Assembly (NCBI GenBank): GCA_037951105.1
Contig: JBAMJV010001306.1
Span: forward strand, 124,001 to 188,000
Source: Echinarachnius parma
Lineage: Eukaryota; Echinodermata; Echinoidea; Clypeasteroida; Echinarachniidae
Length of the DNA: 64,000 nucleotides
Direction: 5' to 3'
Shown: positions 47,151 through 58,945 of the stretch, piece after piece
Position numbering within the stretch: position 1 is the stretch's first letter
Layout of the letters: every line of letters begins with the position of its first letter
Notes under the pieces: generated by a model
What the model saw: the letters and a program-made list of their open reading frames with translations, nothing else
Databases searched by the model: none
Told to the model about the DNA's origin: nothing
Position numbers and translations under genes: made by a program

Positions 47151-47283
47151 AGGAGGAGGAGGAGGATGATGAGGAGGAGGAGGAGGAGGAGGAGGAGGAG
47201 GAGGAGGAGGAGGAGGAGGAGGAGGAGGAGGAGGAGGAGGAGGAGGAGGAGGAGGAAGAGGAGGAGTAGGAGGAGGAGGAGGA
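47151..47283 (+). repeat. GGA triplet microsatellite, about 130 bp
   Basis: Nearly pure AGG/GGA with few interruptions (GATGAT near 47165, AAG near 47256, TAG near 47266). A purine-only strand this long can form triplex or quadruplex structures. Confidence 0.97.
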
Positions 47284-47339
47284 ATGGGCATAGGTGGAGG
47301 GGGTAGGTGTACAGAAGGGCTGTCCGGGTTCAGTAAGAC

Positions 47340-47357
47340 GGGGGGGGGGGGGGGGGG
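47340..47357. repeat. G homopolymer, 18 bp
   Basis: Unbroken run of G 57 bp after the GGA repeat. Confidence 0.95.
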
Positions 47358-48311
47358 TTGAAGGAGGGTTATGTAGAAAGAAAAATAAATAAAGAAGAAG
47401 ATACAGTTATAATTATAATATTGAGCGGTGGGGAAATGTATTATATCATATCCAAAGTTTGAGCCAACATGTCTTTAAGGCCTATACCACCATCAAAACT
47501 CTCTATTCTTCGCTCTTCTTTTGAATTTTCGCATCATGACTTTTGTTTAAAAATATACATTTTCTATAACGGTTGAAATATATGACGTGAAATAAAAAAT
47601 AAAAAATAAAAAATACATGGGTGTGAAGGTTTCCTCAGTATATGGGAACACATTTGAGGTGTAATTCAAAGGGCTCATTACCCCCTCCCCGCCGTAGCTA
47701 CACGACAGCGACACTTTTGTTTGTGATACAAAGTGATGAAAAGAGGGGAAAACATTGGTCGTTTGCCGGTTCTTGTGCTAATTGAACTGGTGAATGAGCA
47801 GCCGCAGAAATTTGTTTTACAGTGGATTAATACTAAAGAGTATAGGGAAAGGAGACATTCATGATTGTCATGGTGAATTTGGTATGAGACACAAAGGGTG
47901 GCTGGGATATGGGGTACATTGACCCCCCGTATTACATGCAGAAGAGTGGCCTCAGGCGACCCGTGTTCTTGAAGTGCATGTGTGAACTTTATGAATTGAT
48001 CCGAGTAATTGTTGAACATGATTTCACAAAAGAATAGATTGGTGCACTGAGTAAACCGAATTGGTGTTTGGTTAATGATGTTTTATTGTAAAACCCTCAT
48101 TTTCTCAGTGTCTTGTAAGTTATGGTTGATTCTAAAGCCCCCTATTTTATTCATGTTTTGTTAAATTATGTCCGATTGTAGAACTCCCCGTTTTTTAACT
48201 TTTATCAAACATACACAATGTGGATTTTGGTTTCTTATCATTCTTTGTAACGATCGCAACCATTCAATATTCTCTCGAACGAAATAATGGAAAATGTACT
48301 TTCAAGGAGGT
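47358..48311. other. No gene seen
   Basis: Unique AT-rich DNA with four AAAAAT units at 47589-47612. Minus frame 47678-48019 has no recognisable domain. Confidence 0.45.
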
Positions 48312-48699
48312 TTAAAGGGATCTATTAACTTTGTTGACATGTGCAAAAAGTGATGAATAGTTGATGCAATGTATATTGTTGTTATATCATATGTCCACAT
48401 GGTATTGTGTGAACATTTCAAGTCAAATGGACATTGCATGGCCAAGTTATGAGCAAAAATGCAAAGTGATATAAACTTAGTCACTGTACTCACTTTGTAC
48501 ACGGTAAGAAAAACTCCGGGGCAGTTTTTCTTATCTGAATACTTTGATCGTACATATCTTTGTAACGAAAGGGAAATTTGAAAAACCGAAACCTGTCCCA
48601 TGATTTTATTGTTAATACGAATACAACAAGCTATGAGGGAACCGCTAGAATGAAATTTTATTTTGAGGATTTGGACAATGTTTAAGTCCCTTTAATTAA
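48312..48699. mobile_element. TTAA-type MITE inserted in an AAGGAGGT palindrome
   Basis: Left boundary TTAAAGGGATCTATTAAC; right end read in reverse TTAATTAAAGGGACTTAAAC. The left end resembles the K2 fragment at 8741 (AGTGATCTATTAACT). The flanks are CAAGGAGGT on the left and ACCTCCTTG on the right, so without the element the site would be an inverted repeat centred on TTAA. The minus frame 48302-48601 is shadowed by the element and is not a gene. Confidence 0.7.
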
Positions 48700-48820
48700 A
48701 CCTCCTTGGTACTTTAGAGTTACAGAGGATAATTGCTACTATAGAGGTCATATCGAACTATAATGCATTTTCTATTCATGAATGTTTGTTTTCTTTTGGA
48801 AAGAAGTGTGCTTGGCGGCA

Positions 48821-48895
48821 TTTTGACAAGGCCTTCTGTCTGAGCTGTGAATGCATGGCAGGAACAACTGGCAAACGCGAGCGGCGCCAGCCACG
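48821..48895 (+). mobile_element. Family F (hAT-like) fragment
   Basis: TTTTGACAAGGCCTTCTGTC, TGAGCTGTGAATGCATGGCA and GGAACAACTGGC match the left half of 5217-5405. Truncated on the right, near the start of the next MITE. Confidence 0.65.
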
Positions 48896-48938
48896 CGGCT
48901 AAAGCCCCTCCTGTAATACACGCGCAATTATTCTTTCA

Positions 48939-49123
48939 CGACCCCGTTATTACCAATGGTTTGCAGAAAGAGTTGCAATCGATTGTAAAGTTGCGATTAT
49001 GATACAGTATCAGATCATGTGATTAAATGAGCAAATCTGATTGGTTCTAATATTCATTTTTTCTGACGTACAATTTATTGCAACTGCATGTACAATCGAG
49101 TGCAACATTCTGCAACGGGGCCC
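48939..49123. mobile_element. MITE with GGGCNCNGTTNCAGAAAGAG termini, copy 2
   Basis: Matches 3730-3893: left GCAGAAAGAGTTGCAATCGA then TTGTAAAGTTGC, interior GATCATGTGATTAAATGAGC and AAATCTGATTGGTTC, right TGCAACGGGGCCC. The left end is split by an extra 12 bases between ACCCCGTT and TTGCAGAAAG, and the right arm is more decayed than in copy 1. Confidence 0.8.
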
Positions 49124-49639
49124 AGTTAAGTGTTGACATTTCACGGGAATCAGGACTGGTGCACCAGTCCGCCATGAATGTTTTTGTGACATACTTTAGG
49201 CTTAGAGAGTGCGAGTAAGGGGTTGAGCCCTGGCTTGCCCGTCAATTAGGCTCTTGAAAAGAAACATAGGGAATGGAAAATACACATGCCTATGTGATAC
49301 CTGGTACGCCAGTACGCCCATTTATGCGATACTAAAGTCGTATCTTATTTAAAGTCGTATCTTATTTTAAATAACACCTTTTACTTTGATTAGGGGCGTT
49401 TGATCGCAATGAGCGCTTCGGTTGTCAGTTTAAGTAGATATTGAGTAAATCGATATTGCGCATTTGATGTCTCTTGCCGATAAAGTAGAGCAGCTGCCAA
49501 CAATTTACAAACTTCTTTCTCTCCCTCTTAAAAAAATTCATAACAATAAGTTATTCATATTCTAGCTAATGAATGAAAGAAATCGGATAGCACGATAAAT
49601 GTATATATTGTATACAGCTTCACGACAAAAAAAAACTGC

Positions 49640-50440
49640 GCAGGCCGCCGCGCTGCATTACCCGTTGTTTACTCTTCTCTTGTGTACACGTGCAGCTTGT
49701 TTTTTACGCTCGCGCAGAGGCGCTGGGCGCGTGCCTATTCGCGAGCGGGCGATTGTTTGAATTACGCGCGATGCAGCGTGCATGGTATTGCACACGTGTT
49801 TGATCGCGTGGACTTTTGGGACAAAGTAGCTGTGTCTTCTTTTCTTTCATATAAGAAAAAAACAGTTGTGTGAAGTACGATGTGTTAAATATGATTTGAA
49901 ACGTATGTAATCCTTGTTTTGCCAGCAAGAGAGCTATTTATTGAATTACGCGCATCGTGGCGTTCTTTGTATATTACACTTCATCACACCAGTTCAGTCG
50001 CGTGTCTGTATCGGTTCATTTGCATCATTAGGCGCTAATTTTTAATGTGCGAACGAAGCGAAAAATCTTTAGTATTTTGTGGGGGAAAAAAGTTGTGTGC
50101 AAATAAGATTTTGATTTATTGACATGTGTTGTTCATAATTTAGGAGCACGATTCATCGATAGAATTACGCGCACAACGGCGCTTGTTGTGTTACACCACG
50201 TTTGATCACGTGCTTGTCTTGTTCGCAAGGCGGTCTTTTTTTGACACCCAAACAATGATTTTTTTTCTTCCCGCTGTTTTCATTAAACATTTCAAGATAA
50301 ATTTGTACAGATTTGTAATGAGCTTTATACGCGCTTCTCATAATGGGGAGCTGGTTAATGTTCGAATAACGCGCACGCCGCGTACAGAACTACCGTTTGT
50401 TCGCGTGTCGGTGTTGCGCAAAGGATTTCATTCTTAAGAT
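49640..50440 (+). repeat. CpG-rich tandem array, roughly 200-bp period, about four diverged copies
   Basis: A module GAATTACGCGC (or GAATAACGCGC), then a GCG-rich block, then CACGTTTGATCGCGTG or variants, recurs at about 49757, 49943, 50161 and 50361, with an earlier partial copy near 49643. Between modules lies AT-rich DNA with TTTTTTTC and TGTGTG features. Copies are strongly diverged. CpG density is high for this window. Confidence 0.6.
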
Positions 50441-53294
50441 TTCACCATTTTGCAAGCCACCTCAGTTCAGGCGTCCGCATTGAAAAGGAAAACCGTTTCT
50501 ATAGATTGCAAGACATGTGCAATATTTTGGTCGACGTTTTTATTTGTAATTCGTAACTGAAAGAGGTATTTTCGAAGAAATTCTTGCAGATGTTCGAGGC
50601 TTTCACTAGATGAGTTATTGTGTAGTTCTTCGTACATGTCTTATCATGCGTACAAGTCACGTGGCGAACGCGCGCACGCACGGAAAATGTACGACGCGCA
50701 CAAAAGCTTCGGAAGATGTAGTGGAAAATGTACACGGGAAACCCCGTTATATGCCTAATATAATGTTGGGAAGTTCTCTCCCGCTCATTCTATATACCAT
50801 TTACTGTACCGTATTTGAAAAGTAAATCATGAGCCTAAATAACGAATGATAATCCCATTTACACGCGCCAAAAAAATAACATAACTAAGGCGTCGCAATG
50901 TATATGGGCCTAGATATGAATCAAGTAAGAAAGATAAATAGATAATGCTTCTTTTGGACTATACTACTCAAATAACACATCTAGCCAGTAACTGATGTCG
51001 CAACATGCAACTATTTCGTAATTGAGGATCTGGCAGAAGCGAAGCGAAACAATCTTCTAATGAGATGAGACGTTTATAGTACTTCAACCGTGCCATCCGA
51101 TTTGTGATTGTGTGCATTTTTTTCCATACGCATGATATAGGCATAGGCGAGGCCAGTTCAAAACAGTTATACAGTATATATTATGTAACATGTATACGGT
51201 TAAGATATCAATGCAATAATTGTCATGAAATTGCATGACACCCAAATATTCAAAATGGTAAAATAGACATAATAGAAAATGCAATGTGACAATTATTGGT
51301 AAACGCTAAATAAGGTATATAACATTTACAGCAATTCGAGAAATACAATGCTATCATTTGGCCAGTCCTAGCTAAGCAATTCCTGTCAAATAAAGCTGTT
51401 AAATGACGTCGATGACGTCAAAAGTTGACAATTTCCTATTATTTGTTCATTTTTTATGATAATTCTGGAAAAACAATCACAGCTATTAATAATTTTGGGG
51501 GTAGAATGAATGCAGTAGTTAAAAATAATCTTTTCACACGACATCGAAGAAGTATTTGTGGGTGTTGGCAGTTTGGTACCTTTTGATGACGTCAGCCGTG
51601 GACAATTTTCGGTGAAACTGATGCAAATCGATTCAACACAATGACATAAAGTGTTTCTATTTTGCCTTTTTTTCATGTTCATATCAAACTTGTGTTTTCC
51701 TAATCAAGATACAAATTAATGTAAAATTGTTTGTGGTTTAATTCGTCACAGAGTAAAGGTCAGCAAACGTTGTAAATCTGTTTCTCTGTTTGGTGTTCCT
51801 AAAAATTGGTTTGATTTTATTTTTGTCTGTGATAATGTTATCTACATTAGACTATATTTTCAAGGCTTTAAACAACGTAGTTTTGTATTTTCTTTGGCAT
51901 GTTCGTTTTTATATTCGTCTTCATGTATCATGTAAATGATTAATTAATTATAATAATCAAACGTGTCATCCGAGATAATTGAGAACGAGAAAATAAATTC
52001 TGAAGTCCTTTGAAAGATGTGATAATACGTTATAAATGAATCCCGATAGAATAACACAAACTTATCCACTATGTAGGTATTATACTGCGGCGCACAAAGA
52101 AGTTTCAGGACACAAAACAGGCGCGAAAACACCAAGTTTGCGATTAATTATCAACTGGAAGAAAACAACAAGCTAACAAATTATATTTTCCCCGCCAATA
52201 AGGATGCGCTTATTCAAATAGACCTCCATTCATCACGGTATAATTCCCTGTTTGTTTCCAAGATGTTTTTTCGCGCGTGTGGTTGTCTACTCTAGCCCTT
52301 CAATTTGGCAAGACACGAAAACCGCTTCCAAACAAATAATTAAACAAACAAAAATAATCTTTCTAAACGAGGAAAACAGAAGACTGTGGAGTGTCCAGTG
52401 AGTTGAGTGCCCGGCCAGCATGATGGGCTGGACCCGAAGGCGATAGCCCGGCGGCTATATTGGTCTGGCGAATCAATGTTTCGGACAATGGGTTGGACTT
52501 ATCATAGCCATTATTCGGGGCCCTTTTCACGCCCTCCTACGAAATTCGCGCGCACTCGCGAATAAAAAGAAGAAATACCAATATCGCCGGAGGACATGAT
52601 GAGCTTGGAGGAAAAACAACATCATCACGTCGTCGGAACATGGATTTGGCTGGAACAAACAAGCCCCCCCCCCCCCCAAATGTTGGGGGCTGACAAGACA
52701 TTCGATGAATACATTCGATTTTCCAATTGTTATTAGCCTACCTCAAACGAGGTGTATTATGGTTTATAAAAGTACGTTTATCAAAACTATCTTACTGAAC
52801 TTAACTCTCTGTACCGTTGCTATACAAGTCACCCGATAATTTGACAAAAACAATGAAAATCATAAGGGCAATTTTGTTGAGAAAAAAATAAAGAAAAAAC
52901 ATTTGTTACCCCCACAGGAAAACTCTTTAGAACAAGTGACTTGGGTGCCCCCAATCAGTCTGCCCACGCAGTGCCACTGTTATCTCTGTTGACTCAATTT
53001 CCATATCATACCTGAAAACATTGAGGGGGAAGCCCCCAACCCCCCCCCCCCCCTCAAATACGCCAATGGAACCAACACACCGCTGCCGAGATCATGGAGA
53101 TGGCACAATTGGACTATTGAATTATGCAAGAGCGTGGGACATGCACGCCTTTCATTAATGGGTATGCAAATTTGTTTTATGTGACTTGTCGCAAATAACC
53201 TGTTGCCTGAATAAGGCCAAGGTTAAGAACTCCCACATGAAATTTTAGATTTCTTGGTAATATTTACATACATTTTAAGATAAGAAATACATCC

Positions 53295-53325
<31 letters not shown>

Positions 53326-54389
53326 AAAAATAGAAAAAACTGTACGTGTTTATTTAACATCGGAATTTGAAAACATTTCGATTCCGGTGTTGAATAACAT
53401 GTATTTGTAAATCATGATACAAAATCATAATTAATAGTGCGTTCTGAGAACGTTTGCAATGCTATTTCCTTCTATACATCAAGTCGTTGATTTTTCGTTT
53501 CTGTTTTGTTATACTTTGTTGTTATTCTTCCGTTCGCAGTATTCCATAGCAACACTTGAGTTTAACGCTTTTGAGTTAAAATATGTCCAATTAAAAACTG
53601 GTGATAAATTATGTTTGTTTATGATTGATAAGCTACCATAAACTCTCGAATTACAAGGGTTTACAATCAGTATACTCCGAGTATTATATAAGAATTAAAC
53701 ACATAGAAATTATATTTCGGGGAGGCGTTATTTTATTATAATTATAAGAAAAATCAAGAGACAAAATTACGTGTATTTCTTTATTTCTTGTTCCTAAAAA
53801 AGTGCAGTTTAGCAACTTGTCTATATTTCACTTTTGACATCTGATTTACATGTTATAATTCGTGTCCGCTTGGGAACATCACATTTTCATCAATTAAATC
53901 ATATTTTCGAGAAAACAAATCTTTTTTTTGAAGACAAATTAAAATAAGACAGCTTCTCAATTCATAAAAAATGGCAAATAACTAAATGCAGCTAGCTCAC
54001 AGGTTAACCATTCTCTAGTATTTAATTTCGTTCATACACGCGACCGTCGGGCAAAAAGGAGTGTGGCTTTCGTGCGAATAACTTGTTTTTGCTTTTATCT
54101 TCTTCTTCTTTTTTGTAAACCTTCGCACCACATTGCCGATCACACGACCAGACGATAGGAATTCTTTTGTTCGATAGCGGTAGTGCTTGATCGATTATCG
54201 ATATCGCCCAGTCTTCGTGGTGAAAGGAAGTCGTGTAGTTTTCTTTTTCTCCCTTTCTTCTCGGTTTTCAAGTGAAAAGGGACTATGATTGCTCCAAAGC
54301 CGCACAAACCAAAGATGAAGCGACAAACAAGTGACTCAGACATGTAATACTAATAACTTCTTTTGTTCAAGAAAGGAATTACACGTATC
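50441..54389. other. About 3.9 kb without a supported gene
   Basis: AT-rich unique DNA. C runs occur at 52664-52677 and 53040-53053. A GC-rich stretch 52400-52520 contains GGACAATGGGTTGGACTTAT, whose ACAATGG fits a SOX-type site, but nothing else supports a regulatory element. Open frames have no recognisable domain. Confidence 0.5.
53296..53330. repeat. C run (20) followed by A run (15)
   Basis: Pure C then pure A. Exact lengths in an assembly are doubtful. Confidence 0.95.
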
Positions 54390-55394
54390 AGGTGTGAGGA
54401 ATCTCATCTTGTTGTTTTATATTTTTTAGAGAGAGTGAACATGGTGAAACTTTTTGAAAAACAATCGCGCGTTATCGACTATTAAGCTACTTATGTTATT
54501 AGCGACGATGTTATCCTATTACTGATTGGCTGGCAGTTTTTGTTTTTAAATTGTTGAGGTACAAAAACTTTTCGAAAAACAATCGCGGTATATCGATCAT
54601 TAAGCTTCTTATGCTATTAGTATTAGCAACGATGTTATCTTTTTTAAAATTTATTTGTTACAAATGGCCAGGGCTGGCAGTTTTTGTTTTTAAATTTTTG
54701 AGGTACCAAAGCGGATCTTGGATTAGGATATGTTTTTTTTCTACATCGATTAAATGTTCGTGGAGCGTTAATTTACGTTTTTCGAGAAAAAAAGGAGTTA
54801 AAAAACGGATGAAGTTCTCATGATGTACAGTGATGACCACGCAGCATCGCAAAGTCCACCATGATAACAAACAACGCGTTCATTATTGTTCATAACTGAA
54901 ATTTACCTGTGAACATTTGCCATGGATTGTTAGTCTCGAAATACTACCCAACCTTTCCTCAGGTGTGAGCAATCTCATCTTTAAAAACAAAACAAAAAAA
55001 CATTTAGAGAGAGAGAACATGGTAAAACTTTTCGAAAAACAATCGAGTTATATATCGATCATTAAGCTACTTATGCTATTACCAACGATGTTATCTTCTT
55101 TACTTTACAAATGGGCTGGGTTGACAGTTTTTGTTTTAAATTGTTTAGGTAGCAAAGCGGCTTTCGGATTAGGAAAGGTCCTTTTCCAAATCGATTGAAT
55201 GCTTATGGAGCGTAAATAGATTTTTTTAAAGAAAAAAAGGAGTAAAAAACACCGGATCATAGAAAAGAGGGACATTTTTAGACCACACAACATCAAAAAG
55301 TACACCACAACCATCAACTTGTTCATTATTGTTCATAATATAAATTTACCTGTAAAAATATTAAACAGATTGGTAGTCTTAAAATACTACCCAT
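54390..55394 (+). repeat. Tandem duplication of a 430-570 bp segment, with an inner duplication
   Basis: Copy 1 (54390-54960) and copy 2 (54961-55394) both begin AGGTGTGAGSAATCTCATCT and share AGAGAGAACATGGTAAAACT, ATATCGATCATTAAGCT, ACGATGTTATCTTC, ATCGATTRAATG and TTGTTCATTATTGTTCATAA. Inside copy 1, the part from AAACTTTTTGAAAAACAATC to the GTTGAGGTAC region is itself repeated at 54561 onward, so that inner block is present three times in all. Confidence 0.85.
55019..55198 (+). CDS. Small hydrophobic ORF inside the duplication, doubtful
   Basis: ATG at 55019 opens a 59-codon frame with a hydrophobic centre (IKLLMLLPTMLSSLLYKW then AGLTVFVLNCLGSK). The equivalent frame in copy 1 begins with the same MVKLFEKQS and then hits a stop, while an offset frame there keeps ISIIKLLMLL and KWPGLAVFVFKFL. 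Partial preservation across copies could mean a decayed membrane peptide or only shared DNA. I do not recognise it. Confidence 0.12.
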   Translation: MVKLFEKQSSYISIIKLLMLLPTMLSSLLYKWAGLTVFVLNCLGSKAAFGLGKVLFQID

Positions 55395-55676
55395 CAGTGT
55401 GTTCATCGATGACATGAGAATGGTATAACACACAATTTGGGTTTATGATTTCTTCTCCAAAAATACTAGGTTTTGGATAAAGTGGTATAGCATGATTTTA
55501 ACGAAATTTCATGAACGCCTTTAACATTTGCAAAGGTCTGAAGACTATAATTATGGTCTATTTTCAAGCCACATTATATGCCGTAATTTCGGCTTGTTTT
55601 CCCCTTTTCAGGTGGGGCGCCAAGAAGATTATGTAGACCTATATCATGTATGTTTCGTTTTTTGTGTTGTTTCAAG

Positions 55677-55832
55677 GCGATACAGTTCAGCAAGAAGAAG
55701 ATATCACAAGAGGATGTCAGAGAATTTGAGAGGAGATATAAATTTACCAAAGAAATAGTTGAGCGAAGTGATGATGCTGGTAAAAGCGGTGAAAAACACT
55801 TCGAGCGAATAAAGACGGTCCTTTATTCATAG
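55677..55832 (+). CDS. Candidate terminal coding exon, unknown protein
   Basis: I do not recognise this protein. After a pyrimidine-rich acceptor-like stretch (GTTTTTTGTGTTGTTTCAAG, ending 55676) a frame of 51 codons runs to TAG at 55830. It encodes a charged, probably helical segment: FSKKKISQEDVREFERRYKF then TKEIVERSDDAGKSGEKHFE. The composition is more protein-like than other frames here, with no low-complexity cause. Other acceptor candidates exist (TTTTCAG at 55605-55611). Against it: no matching upstream exon, and the last codons overlap a tandem duplication (55804-56105). Low confidence. Confidence 0.28.
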   Translation, partial: AIQFSKKKISQEDVREFERRYKFTKEIVERSDDAGKSGEKHFERIKTVLYS

Positions 55833-56105
55833 CGTTGTATAGGTGCAGCTAATAATGGATATAATTATGCTTACTTTTTTTTTTTATAGAATGAAGGTCT
55901 AACTTTCAACCGATTATACCTAGGTTCTTTGTATTGCTATATTTACGAAGAACATTTCCATTTTCCAAGCGAATAAAGACGGACCTTCATTCACTCCATG
56001 TTTGATCACATTGCATAGGTGCATCTAATAATGAATATAATTACATTTCGTTCCCCTTTTAACATGAAGGTCTAACTTTCAACTGATTATACCTGGATTC
56101 TTTGT
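55804..56105 (+). repeat. Tandem duplication, about 165-bp period
   Basis: Both copies contain GCGAATAAAGACGG, TATAGGTGCAGCTAATAATG (or CATAGGTGCATCTAATAATG), ATATAATTA, ATGAAGGTCTAACTTTCAAC and GATTATACCT. The first lies at 55804-55945, the second at 55968-56105. Confidence 0.85.
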
Positions 56106-56607
56106 ATCGACGTGATGTTTACGAAAACATTTCTTAATGTAGTATGTTGTCTGGTATCAGCGACTTCGATTATTTATACGGAAAGTTTGACGGAATAGTG
56201 TTTACTTTCTAAAATTGATAATTTTCCCAAAGGTGCTTAATTATGTTAATCGTCATACAAGGTTTCAACTGATGAAAAGCAAGACATTTATAATAACGAT
56301 GTTGCTGAATTATTCGAAATGAAGTCCTATTCATGAACATTTCGCCACACAATGTTCGAAACAAAAATCTAGTGCCGCTATATCACGACGTGTGTCGGAA
56401 TGAATGTGTCGCCTTCGATTGGATTACGTCACTTCAAAAGAATGGCAATGTTGCCTTCAAACGAGATTATGTCGCTTAAAAACACTTTCGCGGATTCCAT
56501 GTTGCCTTTCTATCTTCGAGGTGATATCATTACTATAGGTCTGAAGGAAAGCTTGTGATGACACTAGAGTGACTAGACATGAAATGCTGGATAGGTGAAT
56601 GTTTGCC

Positions 56608-57018
56608 TTTTGATATAATTATGTTTAAAAATGTGTTTAAAATGTATTTCTTGTTCGGTTACCACGATTACTACTATACAGTTTGATACGTTTGATAATA
56701 TAATCTATATATCCAAACCTCTGTGTCGCATGGCACTCTAAATCCCGATCACGGGGCAACTTTTCTATGAGTCGATCCCGCATATGTTTGTACGCACTGT
56801 GAGCGAAATTTATTTATGCGATAATACGCTCATCGAAAAGACTCAGAGCGCAAGCGATATTACGGTGTACAGGATCCTATGTGCGAGCACACACGGCGTC
56901 GCGGAGTGGCGCTTTGCCACTAGTTTGATAAATGTTTAAAACTGTGCTAAAAATGTATTTCTTGTTCGATTACTAAATCATACGATTTGATAAGTTTGAT
57001 AATAGAATCCATAAAATA
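56608..57018 (+). repeat. Direct repeat of about 95 bp around a 210-bp CpG-richer segment
   Basis: Copies at 56608-56713 and 56922-57018 share AAATGTATTTCTTGTTCG, GATACGTTTGATAATATAAT against GATAAGTTTGATAATAGAAT and TATA-GATCCA. The middle (56720-56920) differs in composition, with many GCG and CGC steps, and may be an insertion. Confidence 0.65.
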
Positions 57019-58194
57019 TAGATCCACCCACTCTCATTTTTCTGTGTTGGTAAAATGTTGGGGTGGCTCATTTCAAGTTGATGATTGGCAGAATTTGAGA
57101 AAATAACTCGAAACTGTAAAAATCGATACAAAACAAACACCCTCTTTTTGTGGGGGGGGGGGGGGGGGGGGCACGTGTACATGGCTTTAGTGGAGATTAT
57201 ATCGCCTTGTTAGACAAATAATCAGTAACGTTTATTGTAGTACATAATATACAAGTTAGGTCATATAATGAGAACATATTACTTAGTAACCGCGAATAGA
57301 TGCATCATCATGAATATACAATATAATTTGATGAACATTAGTTTGTATCGGGTCAAGTTATGTGACATTATGGGTATTCATTTAATAATATTTTAATATA
57401 TTAAACATTTAAATAAAACATGAATGTCACTGAAAGCTTGAAAGTAGTTCACGTTAAATTGTACTCATACAAAATAAAGTGCAATGTTCCATTTATATTT
57501 TACTCTAGAATGTTTAATTTTTTTAAATTAATAAACGTGTGTGCCAATTCGTGCTATATAGCTTGCTTGATTTGTGCTATTATGTGAACAGCCGTTAATA
57601 ATTAATTTAGTTAAAAACATGCAAATACATACTGATAAAAACTCAGTAAGACCAATGATACACATACATTAAATAAATCGAATGTATGATTTATTCGTCA
57701 CCCAAACTAGATCACACAGACCTACTTGGTCACAACCTGATCAGTCAAAAATCGACAGAAAAGAAGAGAACAAAGCAAGAAAAGCAACAACAAAAATCGG
57801 ATTTATAGGGCGAAATCAACCTTGCCTGAACAACCCGACCTTGTTTGTAGACAATATTGCTAATAATACAAGCTTCGTATGGTTCTTTTCAAAACTATTT
57901 TAATACTTTTTGTGCCCACGGAGGGAGGGGAGGGGCATCTTCTTAATCTGATGACTTCTTTTATATTGTCCCTATATAGAGTATTATCAAGAATAATGGA
58001 AGGCAATCAATTGGCATGGTTGCGATCGTATTTAGGGCTATTTAGGCCTATTTAGGGCGTGAGAAACTGTGCTATTAAAAGTAAGGCTGAGAAATTCAAC
58101 TATCGCGATGTTTCCTCATCGAGAGAAATTAGATCAATGAATGGCAGCTCAATATATCTTCAAACCTGTCGTCATGGGACGCTGAAAAGTAACT
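57019..58194. other. No gene seen
   Basis: AT-rich DNA with a G run at 57152-57171. The plus frame 57682-57903 has no recognisable domain. Confidence 0.45.
57152..57171. repeat. G homopolymer, 20 bp
   Basis: Unbroken run of G after TTTTTGT. Confidence 0.95.
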
Positions 58195-58360
58195 TTAAAG
58201 AGATAGTTGAGTTTTGGTAAAGAGGGCGCTGCACAAAATATGTGTTGAGTGAGATAATGAAAAACTGAATGTCGAATTTGAAAGAGCATATAATTTTAAT
58301 GGCAGAATAGACTTTATTTGATCAAAATCGGTTCAGAAATGGCTGTGTTATAACTTCAAG
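58195..58360 (-). mobile_element. K1 family fragment, terminal part
   Basis: Begins TTAAAGAGATAGTTGAGTTT then TGGTAAAGAGGGCGCTGC, the K1 terminal repeat in reverse, and continues through TGGCAGAATAGACTTTATTT and GATCAAAATCGGTTCAGAAA, matching the 3' end of 59960-60508. The remaining body is missing. Confidence 0.75.
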
Positions 58361-58408
58361 TTCCCTACCCCTATATCCCTTCAGCAAATGAATTTAATTG
58401 AAGGGCAG

Positions 58409-58945
58409 TTAACGTGATCCCTGTAAAGTGTCAAATATTGCACAAAATGACATTTGAGACTTCAATCCTATATCAATATCATTGTAAAATACAATTGAAA
58501 GATTTGTGAAAGTTTGAAAGAAAACAAACACTGTTTACCTAGTGAAAAAAAAAAGAACATTGAGTTCATATTTTATCACCGAATACTGATGGCCTGCCGT
58601 AGATTTGTCGCAGTAATAATCATCCGTTTGACGATATCCGCACCCGTGTATGTTTACAGACGGTACAGAATTCATGGAATTTGCGCGCGCTCGGCTCAAA
58701 GTTCAGTCGGGTCGGGAAAGTTTCCCACGCGCGCTGGCCGGACGTGTTCAGCTACGAAAATTGTACTTTATTTGAAACAAATAAAAGATTTCAATGATAA
58801 TTATCTTCATACTAAAGGGACATTTGAAAAAATCTAACCCTATTTTATTCTTCTCTTAGCATAAGCTAAACAACACGGTAGAAGAGAAACGAGGAATCTC
58901 CAAGAAATTTTCGTGGAGTTAGACACTTTACAGGCATGACTTTAA
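58409..58945 (-). mobile_element. TTAA-type MITE, family K2, full copy in opposite orientation
   Basis: Starts TTAACGTGATCCCTGTAAAG and ends TACAGGCATGACTTTAA, with TTAA at 58409-58412 and 58942-58945. It is the complement of 29927-30481 along its length. A CpG-rich block in the middle (58680-58745) differs from the partner copy by several indels. The open frame 58514-58837 lies wholly inside and mirrors a minus-strand frame in the other copy. Since neither holds a recognisable domain, I treat both as non-coding. Confidence 0.9.
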
